NCBI GenBank assembly: GCA_018241165.1
Contig: JAFEEK010000507.1
Coordinates: 1-5,281, forward strand
Direction: 5' to 3'
Source: Pseudomonadota bacterium
GTDB lineage: Bacteria > Pseudomonadota > Gammaproteobacteria > Xanthomonadales > Rhodanobacteraceae
Length of the DNA stretch: 5,281 nucleotides
The position numbers were made by a program, and so were the translations under genes. Below, in pieces: positions 1-5,281 of the stretch (positions are counted from its first letter, which is position 1; each line of letters opens with the position of its first letter). The notes under the pieces are model-generated. The model was not told where the DNA came from and ran no database searches. It was given only the letters and a program-made list of their open reading frames with translations.

Positions 1-282
1 CAGGCGCAGGTTGCGTGAGCGCGCATAACGCCGCACGACGTACTCGCTGCTGTCCAACCCGAGATATTCGATACTCGGGCGCAGCCTGCGCAGCGGCGCG
101 CGCCACACGCCTTCGCCGCAGCCGATATCGAGCACGTTGACGATGCGTCGGCCGAGATAGTATTCGGCCGTCGCCACCGCGAGCGAGACTTTGCGTTCCA
201 ATTCCGTGCGCGACGCGACCGAATGACGCGGATGTCGATACCACTTGTCGAAATAGGCGCGGTCGTAACGCTTTAACGACAT
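1..282 (-). CDS. Class I SAM-dependent methyltransferase, N-terminal part (cut by left window edge)
   Basis: The first 94 codons are visible; the rest lies beyond base 1. Residues 50-58 read VLDIGCGEG, the glycine-rich motif I of Rossmann-fold class I methyltransferases, which binds S-adenosylmethionine. Residues 74-79 (LGLDSS) place an acidic residue, D77, at the end of strand beta-2, where it normally contacts the SAM ribose. The basic, aromatic start (YDRAYFDKWY) resembles small methyltransferases of the Methyltransf_11/25 type, but the substrate-binding half is missing, so the substrate cannot be named. The ATG at 282 follows the upstream stop by 13 bp with only a weak GATGG-like ribosome site, so it may depend on upstream translation. 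No other in-frame start is nearby. Family assignment is firm; specificity is unknown. Confidence 0.85.
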   Translation of the reverse strand, partial: MSLKRYDRAYFDKWYRHPRHSVASRTELERKVSLAVATAEYYLGRRIVNVLDIGCGEGVWRAPLRRLRPSIEYLGLDSSEYVVRRYARSRNLRL

Positions 283-295
283 CGTGTAACCATCA

Positions 296-946
296 TTACT
301 TCACGCCGTTTTGGAAAATTGGAGGAGGCTTGGCAACACAGCACATGCTGCAGTAGCAAGGTCCACCAATCCGGTTTGCATTGCAGCATCGTTCGACACC
401 GCATCCATTGGTGGCGAAACACCCGACTAAACTTTTGGACGGCATTTTGGTTGAAACAAAGCTCCCTATGCCGTCAGTGGCCGTGCATGCCGACCCAACT
501 CCTGTGCTGCCTGTTGAAGACGTTTGATCAGATATGACAATTTCGCAACTCAAGCGAAAAATGTCGTCATGCGCAATCCGGTTGGCATCTTCGAATCGCA
601 ACACGTATTTCCCCGGCGTCGCAAATACCCGTTTGCGGACCAAGTCATTGCCCGTCACCACATACCCTTCCAAATTTCGCAGGGGAATGACTAGCGGCTC
701 GTGCTTGTAGCGCTTTCCGAGAACATCGATTTTCCGAGGCGAATATCTCAGGTATACGAACTCATCCTGAGGCGTCAAGACGCCGAAATACGTTGGATGT
801 CGGTTGTATCCGAAAATGACGACTACCGATTCCGATGTCTGCTTGCACGCAATGGAATTTGTAATGGCTGGTATTGCGGCGTCTTCTGAACATGCAATGC
901 CGGATGCGGCAAGCAAGGCCGAGGCGAAAAGCAATCGAATAAACAT
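296..946 (-). CDS. Small secreted protein of unknown function with cysteine-rich C-terminal tail
   Basis: 216 codons. Residues 1-19 form a signal peptide: MFIR, a hydrophobic core (LLFASALLAASG), then IACSEDA. The sequence GIAC is a poor lipobox, so ordinary export is likelier than lipidation. Residues 30-140 look like a beta-rich domain, with stretches such as VVVIFGYN, FVYLRYSP, TPGKYVLRFED and LSCEIVI. The ATPGKYVLRF...C.I pattern recalls uncharacterised periplasmic proteins of Xanthomonadales that end soon after that last strand (recalled, not searched). Here the frame runs about 75 residues further into a Ser/Thr/Gly linker and a tail with eight cysteines in about 28 residues (CFATNGCGVERCC to CYCSMCC). 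The start is well supported by GGAGGG at 950-955. GC is visibly lower than in korB. The tail may be real, or may result from a frameshift near 540. Confidence 0.68.
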   Translation of the reverse strand: MFIRLLFASALLAASGIACSEDAAIPAITNSIACKQTSESVVVIFGYNRHPTYFGVLTPQDEFVYLRYSPRKIDVLGKRYKHEPLVIPLRNLEGYVVTGNDLVRKRVFATPGKYVLRFEDANRIAHDDIFRLSCEIVISDQTSSTGSTGVGSACTATDGIGSFVSTKMPSKSLVGCFATNGCGVERCCNANRIGGPCYCSMCCVAKPPPIFQNGVK

Positions 947-970
947 AGTCCCTCCAAAGCTGGTTGGACT
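947..970 (-). promoter_or_regulatory. Ribosome binding site of the secreted-protein gene, inside a small hairpin
   Basis: On the minus strand GGAGGG (950-955) precedes the ATG at 946 by three bases, the strongest Shine-Dalgarno match in the window. It sits in a symmetrical inverted repeat: AGTCC at one end pairs with GGACT at the other (966-970 with 947-951). Inside are a 2x2 mismatch, a second 3-bp stem (CCA/TGG) and a four-base loop. If it folds in mRNA, the outer arm covers part of the ribosome site, so the gene may be translated weakly unless the hairpin opens. The stem is short and regulation is inferred. No -35/-10 promoter could be recognised in this 36-bp gap, so the gene may be co-transcribed with korB. 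Confidence 0.4.
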
Positions 971-982
971 GATACGTACATG

Positions 983-2038
983 TTAACGCAACGCCGCGTT
1001 GATCTTCTCCAATGCCGCCTTGCCTGGACTCAACTCTATTGCGCCAAGCCGGTTCAACGGTGCGGACACCGTGTTCATGTGTCCGTGCAGGTCGTGTGCG
1101 TCCTCGTCGACGTAGAGCAGACCGGTCACGACTTCGCCTTTCGCACTGCGCTCGTGCAGGTAGTTCATCGCCGCGACGCGATCGTGCGGGCTGTAGCTGG
1201 CCGCGAGCTTGCGCAGGCGGATCACGTTGCCGTCGTGCTGGGTCACGTCGATGAGTTCGCCTTCCGCGTAATCGACCGTGATTTCATCGCGACCATCGAT
1301 GAAATCGAGTCGGTTTGCGGCCTCGTTGTGTTCGCGCACGTAGTCGTAGCTCTTGGTGCTGCCCGGGTGGTTGTTGAACGCCACGCACGGACTGATCACA
1401 TCGAGAAACGCGGCGCCCTTGTGCTTGATCGCAGCCTTGATCAGCGGCACGAGCTGCGGCTTGTCGCCGGAGAATCCGCGCGCGACGAAACTCGCGCCGA
1501 GCTGCAAGGCCATGCCGACCATGTCCAGCGGCGAATCGGTGTTGGTCACGCCCTTCTTGGATTTGGAGCCCAGGTCCGCGGTCGCCGAAAACTGGCCCTT
1601 GGTCAATCCATACACGCCGTTGTTTTCGACGATATAGACCATGTTCACGCCGCGCCGGATCGCGTGCACGAACTGGCCGATGCCGATGGATGCCGAGTCG
1701 CCGTCGCCGGAAACGCCCAGGTACAACAGTTCCTTGTTGGCGAGGTTCGCGCCGGTCAGCACCGAGGGCATGCGCCCGTGCACCGTGTTGAAGCCGTGCG
1801 AAGCGGACAGGAAATATGTCGGTGTCTTGCTGCTGCAACCGATGCCGGACAGCTTCGCCACGCGGTGCGGCTGGATGTCCAACTCCCAGCAAGCCTGGAT
1901 GATGGCCGCGGAAATCGAATCGTGGCCGCAGCCGGCACACAGGGTCGACACCGCGCCCTCGTAATCGCGGCGCGTGAAACCGGCCGCGTTGCAGGTCAGG
2001 CTCGGATGATGCAGTTTTGGTTTGGCGATGTAGGTCAT
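983..2038 (-). CDS. korB: 2-oxoacid:ferredoxin oxidoreductase, beta subunit (TPP- and [4Fe-4S]-binding), probably 2-oxoglutarate-type
   Basis: This 351-residue protein is the catalytic beta subunit of a CoA-dependent 2-oxoacid:acceptor oxidoreductase (2-oxoacid + CoA to acyl-CoA + CO2 + two electrons), cytoplasmic. CAGCGHD supplies C34 and C37, GIGCSS supplies C68 and ISPC supplies C218; these match the four cysteines that hold the [4Fe-4S] cluster in known beta subunits. Residues 111-114 (GDGD) through NN at 139-140 form the thiamine-pyrophosphate/Mg motif, followed by VYGLTKGQ, typical of KorB/PorB proteins. HGFNTVHGR (81-89) is also a family signature. All expected residues are present and the length is normal. 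Its ATG overlaps the korA stop (ATGA, 2035-2038), which fits equal production of both subunits; the ribosome site (AAGG) is weak. 2-oxoglutarate is the best substrate guess, but pyruvate or another 2-oxoacid is not excluded. Confidence 0.93.
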   Translation of the reverse strand: MTYIAKPKLHHPSLTCNAAGFTRRDYEGAVSTLCAGCGHDSISAAIIQACWELDIQPHRVAKLSGIGCSSKTPTYFLSASHGFNTVHGRMPSVLTGANLANKELLYLGVSGDGDSASIGIGQFVHAIRRGVNMVYIVENNGVYGLTKGQFSATADLGSKSKKGVTNTDSPLDMVGMALQLGASFVARGFSGDKPQLVPLIKAAIKHKGAAFLDVISPCVAFNNHPGSTKSYDYVREHNEAANRLDFIDGRDEITVDYAEGELIDVTQHDGNVIRLRKLAASYSPHDRVAAMNYLHERSAKGEVVTGLLYVDEDAHDLHGHMNTVSAPLNRLGAIELSPGKAALEKINAALR

Positions 2039-3876
2039 GAGTGCGCCGCCTTGGACTCGATCGACACGACTTTGGCTGCCTGCATGTGCTCGCCGATCGC
2101 GCCGGCGATGAAACGCGCGGTGATCGGCGTGCCGTCATAATGCAGCACCGGCACCAGCCGCGCGGGATCGATGCCGAATTCGTTGACGATGAGCGAGCGT
2201 AACTGCGCATCGCGGTTCTGCTCGATCACGAATACGTGTTCATGCGCCGCGATGAACTGTGCGACGCAATCCGGAAACGGAAACGCGCGCAGGCGCAGCG
2301 CATCCACATGCAAGCCATCGGCATCCAGTGCCGCGAGCGCCTCGTCCATCGCCGGACTGGTCGAGCCGTAGTAGATCGCGCCGTAGCGGGTCTTGTCCTT
2401 CGCCGCATGCAGGATCGGTTGTGGCACCAGCGCTTTCGCGGTGTCGAACTTCTTCAGCAGGCGCTGCATGTTGTAAAGATAATCGTCGCCGCGCTCGGAA
2501 TAACGCGCCTCGGGGTTCTTGCTGGTGCCGCGCGTGAAGAAACTGCCGCGCTTGGCATGCGTGGCCGGATACGTGCGCCACGGAATGCCATCGCCGTCCA
2601 CATCCTTGTAGCGGCCGAAATATTTGCCGGCTTCGAGTTCCTCCGCCGTCATCACCTTGCCGCGGTCGTAGGCGCGCGCATCGTCCCAGGCGAATGGCTT
2701 GCACAGGCGCTGGTTCATGCCGATGTCCAGATCCGTGAGCACGAAGATCGGGGTTTGCAGGCGGTCGGCCAGATCCAAAGCCTGCGCGGAAAACTCGAAA
2801 CATTCGTATGGATCTTCCGGAAACAGCAGCACATGCTTGGTGTCGCCATGCGAGGCGTAGGCGCAAGCCGTCACATCCGACTGCTGCGTGCGCGTGGGCA
2901 TGCCGGTGGAAGGTCCGCCGCGCTGCACATCGATGATGGTGACCGGAATCTCGGCGAAATATGCCAGTCCGATGAACTCGTTCATCAGCGAGATGCCCGG
3001 GCCGGACGTGGTCGTGAACGCGCGCGCGCCATTCCAGCCGGCGCCGACGACCATGCCGATCGAGGCGATTTCGTCCTCGGCCTGCACGATGGCGAACTTG
3101 TTTTCCTGCGTTTCCGGATCAACGCGGAATTTCATGCAGTATTTCTGGAATCCTTCCGCCAGCGACGACGACGGCGTGATCGGATACCACGCGCACACCG
3201 TCGCGCCGCCATAGACGCAACCCAGCGCCGCGGCGGAGTTGCCGTCGACGAAGATGCGCTCTCCGACCGCATTCGCGCGACGCACCTTCAGCCCTATCGG
3301 CGCAAGATGCTCTTTCGCGTAATCACGACCCAGGTGCAGCGCCTTGGCGTTGGAGTCGAGCAACTTTTCCTTGCCCTTGTACTGTTCGCCGAAGAGCTTC
3401 TCGATTTCGGCCGGATCGATGTCGAGCAGCACCGACAGCGCGCCGATATACATGATGTTCTTGAACAACTGGCGCTGGCGCGCGTCCGCGTAGGTGCGGT
3501 TGCAGATCGCGGTGAGCGGCATGCCGATGACCGTGATGTCGTCGCGGAACTTCGACGGCGGCAGTGGTCGCGTTGAGTCGTAGAACAAGTAACCGCCCGG
3601 TTCGATTTCCTTGACGTCGGCATCCCAGGTCTGCGGATTCATCGCGACCATGAGGTCGATGCCGCCGCGCCGACCGAGCCAGCCGCGCTCGGTCACGCGC
3701 ACTTCGTACCAGGTCGGCAGGCCCTGGATGTTCGACGGAAAAATGTTGCGCGGACTGACCGGCACGCCCATGCGCAGGATGGATTTCGCGAACAATTCGT
3801 TCGCCGACGCCGAACCCGAGCCGTTGACGTTGGCGAACTTGACGACGAAGTCGTTGGTGGCGGTGATGGGATTCAT
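2035..3876 (-). CDS. korA: 2-oxoacid:ferredoxin oxidoreductase, fused gamma-alpha subunit, probably 2-oxoglutarate-type
   Basis: 613 residues, normal for two-subunit enzymes whose gamma domain is fused ahead of alpha. Residues about 8-195 are the gamma (CoA-side) domain: FANVNGSGSASAN (14-26), FPSNIQGLPTWYEVR (46-60) and GRRGGIDLMVAMN (68-80). Residues about 205-400 are the alpha pyrimidine-binding domain: YPITPSSS (231-238), which contacts the 2-oxoacid, the conserved region around E267, GPGISLMNE (292-300) and QRGGPSTGMPTRTQQSD (318-334). Residues about 400-475 form the linker usual in this clade (YDRGKVMT, KDVDGDGIPWRT). The final 140 residues are the C-terminal alpha domain (YGAIYYGST, VIEQNRDAQL). 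It pairs with the next gene's product to form the TPP active site. The ATG at 3876 has little Shine-Dalgarno sequence upstream, and a repeat pair separates it from the korC-like gene. Family is certain; 2-oxoglutarate preference is inferred. Confidence 0.94.
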   Translation of the reverse strand: MNPITATNDFVVKFANVNGSGSASANELFAKSILRMGVPVSPRNIFPSNIQGLPTWYEVRVTERGWLGRRGGIDLMVAMNPQTWDADVKEIEPGGYLFYDSTRPLPPSKFRDDITVIGMPLTAICNRTYADARQRQLFKNIMYIGALSVLLDIDPAEIEKLFGEQYKGKEKLLDSNAKALHLGRDYAKEHLAPIGLKVRRANAVGERIFVDGNSAAALGCVYGGATVCAWYPITPSSSLAEGFQKYCMKFRVDPETQENKFAIVQAEDEIASIGMVVGAGWNGARAFTTTSGPGISLMNEFIGLAYFAEIPVTIIDVQRGGPSTGMPTRTQQSDVTACAYASHGDTKHVLLFPEDPYECFEFSAQALDLADRLQTPIFVLTDLDIGMNQRLCKPFAWDDARAYDRGKVMTAEELEAGKYFGRYKDVDGDGIPWRTYPATHAKRGSFFTRGTSKNPEARYSERGDDYLYNMQRLLKKFDTAKALVPQPILHAAKDKTRYGAIYYGSTSPAMDEALAALDADGLHVDALRLRAFPFPDCVAQFIAAHEHVFVIEQNRDAQLRSLIVNEFGIDPARLVPVLHYDGTPITARFIAGAIGEHMQAAKVVSIESKAAHS

Positions 3877-3896
3877 GCGGCAATTCCGCGCTCAAG

Positions 3897-3941
3897 CCCT
3901 CTCCCCCAAGCAAGCTTGGGGGAGAGGGTTGGGTGAGGGGG
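3897..3941. repeat. Palindromic intergenic repeat, copy A (inverted relative to copy B)
   Basis: 3897-3928 is a perfect 15-bp inverted repeat (CCCTCTCCCCCAAGC / GCTTGGGGGAGAGGG) with a two-base loop, followed by TTGGGTGAGGGGG (3929-3941). Read on the minus strand it has the layout of copy B: CCCCCTCACCC, then a C-rich arm, loop and G-rich arm. The CCCTCTCCC core and CCTCACCC flank resemble a dispersed REP-like repeat that I associate with Xanthomonadales genomes, so many genomic copies are expected. It lies between korC and korA and would fold in their shared mRNA. No T-run follows on either strand, so it is not an obvious intrinsic terminator. Confidence 0.85.
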
Positions 3942-3985
3942 AAGCGCCACGAATTTGTGCAAAGTCACTGCAAACCGACGCACGG

Positions 3986-4035
3986 CCCCCTCACCCCAGC
4001 CCTCTCCCCCGACAACGCCTTGTCGGGGGAGAGGG
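3986..4035. repeat. Palindromic intergenic repeat, copy B
   Basis: CCCCCTCACCCCAG (3986-3999) leads into a perfect 16-bp inverted repeat (4000-4035; arms CCCTCTCCCCCGACAA and TTGTCGGGGGAGAGGG) with the four-base loop CGCC. Copy A, 44 bp away, is the same element in the opposite orientation. The tips and loops differ (GACAA versus AAGC), with compensating changes on both arms, so pairing rather than sequence is kept. GGGTGAGGGGG (3931-3941) in copy A can also pair with CCCCCTCACCC (3986-3996) here, joining both hairpins into one branched fold. Such head-to-head pairs are typical of REP/BIME-like elements; a role in mRNA stability or in differing korC and korA expression is inferred. Confidence 0.86.
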
Positions 4036-4066
4036 AGCATATAGCGTCGGCTCGCAAGCTCCATCA

Positions 4067-5281
4067 TCACGCCGCCTCCTTCTTGACCGCATGCTTGTGG
4101 CACCCCGGCCCTGCATGCGTCATTTCCAGGAAGAACTTGCGCATGTCCCAGGCGCCGGTCGGACAACGCTCGGCGCACAGGCCGCAGTGCAGGCACACGT
4201 CCTCGTCCTTCACCATTACCCGCCCCGTCTTGAGCGAATCGGACACATATAAGTCCTGCGTCAGGTTCAATGCCGGCGCCGACAGGCGCGTGCGCAGTTC
4301 CGCTTCGTCGCCGTTCGACGTGAACGTAATGCAATCCATCGGGCAGATGTCCACGCAAGCATCGCATTCGATGCACACGTCCTTCGTGAACACGGTCTGC
4401 ACATCGCAATTCAGGCAGCGCTGCGCTTCGGCAAGCGCGCTCTTGGCGTCAAAGCCGAGCTCGACTTCGGTCTTGATGCTTTTCAGCGTCTGCGCCTTGT
4501 CGCGCCACGGCACCTTGTAGCGTTCATCGTTGGAAATATCGTTGTCGTAACTCCACTCGTGGATGCCCATCTTCTGCGAGATCAGGCTCACGCCCGGCTC
4601 CGGACGTTCGCGGATATCCTCGCCGCTCAGGAACTTGTCGATCGAAACCGCCGCGTCGTGACCATGCGCCACGGCCCAGATGATGTTCTTCGGCCCGAAT
4701 GCGGCATCGCCACCGAAAAAGACTTTCGGATTGGATGATTGCATCGTGATCTTGTCGACGATGGGCATGTCCCACTCGCCAAACGCAATACCGGCATCGC
4801 GTTCGATCCACGGAAACGCGTTTTCCTGGCCGACCGCGATCAGTACATCGTCGCATTCGAAGAATTGATCCGGCTCGCCGGTTGGAACGAGTTTCCGGCG
4901 TCCCTTCGCATCGTGCTCTGCGCGGACCTTCTCGAACGTCATGCCGGCCAGCTTGCCGTTTTCGTGGACAAAGGTTTTCGGCACGAGGTAATTCAGGATC
5001 GGGATGCCCTCGTGCTGCGCGTCTTCCTTTTCCCACGGCGAGGCCTTCATTTCCTCGAATCCCGAGCGCACGATCACCTTCACGTCATCGCCACCGAGGC
5101 GCCGCGCCGAACGGCAGCAATCCATCGCCGTGTTGCCACCGCCGAGCACGATCACGTGCCGCCCGATCTTCTTGATGTGTTCGAAATACACCGAGGCCAG
5201 CCAATCCAGACCGATATGGATATTCGCGGCGGCTTCCTTGCGACCGGGAATTTCAAGATCGCGCCCGCGCGGCGCGCCGCT
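4067..5281 (-). CDS. GltD-like FAD/NAD(P)-dependent oxidoreductase with C-terminal two-[4Fe-4S] ferredoxin domain (N-terminus beyond right edge)
   Basis: 404 residues are visible; the frame is open to base 5281, so the GTG at 5191 is not the start and the N-terminal FAD-binding part is missing. GAPRGRDLEIPGR (visible 2-14) is the GltD-type loop before the NAD(P) domain. VLGGGNTAMDC (45-55) is its dinucleotide motif, and R72 after strand beta-2 hints at NADPH. VLIAVGQE (147-154) and FFGGDAAFGP (188-197) are the closing FAD segments. The C-terminus adds CLNC (289-292) and two ferredoxin motifs: CIECDACVDICP (C303, C306, C309, C313) and CLHCGLCAERCP (C363, C366, C369, C373). Known relatives are GltD, NfnB-type subunits and KorC of Azoarcus evansii 2-oxoglutarate:NADP+ oxidoreductase. 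Placed directly before korAB, it probably moves electrons between that enzyme's clusters and NAD(P). It could instead be a stand-alone ferredoxin:NAD(P) reductase; korC is a likely but unproven name. Confidence 0.88.
   Translation of the reverse strand, partial: SGAPRGRDLEIPGRKEAAANIHIGLDWLASVYFEHIKKIGRHVIVLGGGNTAMDCCRSARRLGGDDVKVIVRSGFEEMKASPWEKEDAQHEGIPILNYLVPKTFVHENGKLAGMTFEKVRAEHDAKGRRKLVPTGEPDQFFECDDVLIAVGQENAFPWIERDAGIAFGEWDMPIVDKITMQSSNPKVFFGGDAAFGPKNIIWAVAHGHDAAVSIDKFLSGEDIRERPEPGVSLISQKMGIHEWSYDNDISNDERYKVPWRDKAQTLKSIKTEVELGFDAKSALAEAQRCLNCDVQTVFTKDVCIECDACVDICPMDCITFTSNGDEAELRTRLSAPALNLTQDLYVSDSLKTGRVMVKDEDVCLHCGLCAERCPTGAWDMRKFFLEMTHAGPGCHKHAVKKEAA

Noticed and set aside
363..414. 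8-bp inverted repeat (CCACCAAT ... ATTGGTGG) as an insertion or recombination site
   Set aside because: The arms are short and 36 bp apart, with no flanking duplication or integrase gene visible. Such a match is expected by chance.
319..537. Plus-strand 72-codon frame opposite the cysteine-rich tail
   Set aside because: Starts with TTG, has no ribosome-binding site and no motif. Its cysteines mirror the GC-rich triplets of the opposite strand.
980..2140. Long plus-strand open frame (386 codons) antisense to korB
   Set aside because: Rich in R, H, V and A in a shadow-frame pattern, with no ribosome site and no domain. korB on the other strand is unmistakable.
2236..3576. Long plus-strand open frame (446 codons) antisense to korA
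   Set aside because: Arginine/histidine-rich translation with no recognisable motif. It lies opposite a gene with every family signature and is explained by high GC at third codon positions.
3897..4035. The two hairpins as intrinsic transcription terminators or a CRISPR fragment
   Set aside because: No T-run follows either stem on either strand, and there are only two copies, in opposite orientation, with no regular spacers. A REP-like pair fits better.
4067..5191. GTG at 5191 as the real start of the oxidoreductase
   Set aside because: The frame stays open to the window edge and the extra 30 residues include the GltD-like GAPRGRDLEIPGR segment. A start at 5191 would also leave out the FAD domain.

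Overview
This GC-rich window carries five genes, all on the minus strand, so they are read from the right edge to the left. Its core is three genes for a 2-oxoacid:ferredoxin oxidoreductase (OFOR) system. They are a GltD-like FAD/NAD(P) oxidoreductase with a C-terminal two-cluster ferredoxin domain (korC-like, 4067-5281, cut by the right edge), a fused gamma-alpha subunit (korA, 2035-3876) and a thiamine-pyrophosphate/[4Fe-4S] beta subunit (korB, 983-2038). Downstream are a short secreted protein of unknown function with an odd cysteine-rich tail (296-946) and the first 94 codons of a class I SAM-dependent methyltransferase (1-282, cut by the left edge).

The high GC of the kor genes, and a pair of CCCTCTCCC/GGGAGAGGG palindromes of a kind I associate with Xanthomonadales genomes, suggest an aerobic gammaproteobacterium near Xanthomonadaceae/Rhodanobacteraceae. 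This is inference, because no rRNA or marker gene is present.

In transcription order, korC and korA are separated by 190 bp (3877-4066). That gap holds two copies of a palindromic repeat facing each other. korA and korB overlap by ATGA (2035-2038), typical of translational coupling. After korB, a 36-bp gap contains a strong Shine-Dalgarno sequence lying inside a small hairpin, then the secreted-protein gene. A further 13 bp leads to the methyltransferase. The operon promoter must lie beyond the right edge. No terminator was seen, and no stretch over 300 bp lacks a gene.

Functionally, KorA and KorB would oxidatively decarboxylate a 2-oxoacid (2-oxoglutarate is the best guess) with CoA, passing electrons to Fe-S clusters. 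The KorC-like protein has the parts to carry those electrons through its own ferredoxin clusters and FAD to NAD(P)+, or back. This layout matches the three-subunit KorABC 2-oxoglutarate:NADP+ oxidoreductase described from Azoarcus evansii. The likeliest places for something new are the secreted protein's cysteine-rich tail and the repeat pair placed inside the kor operon.
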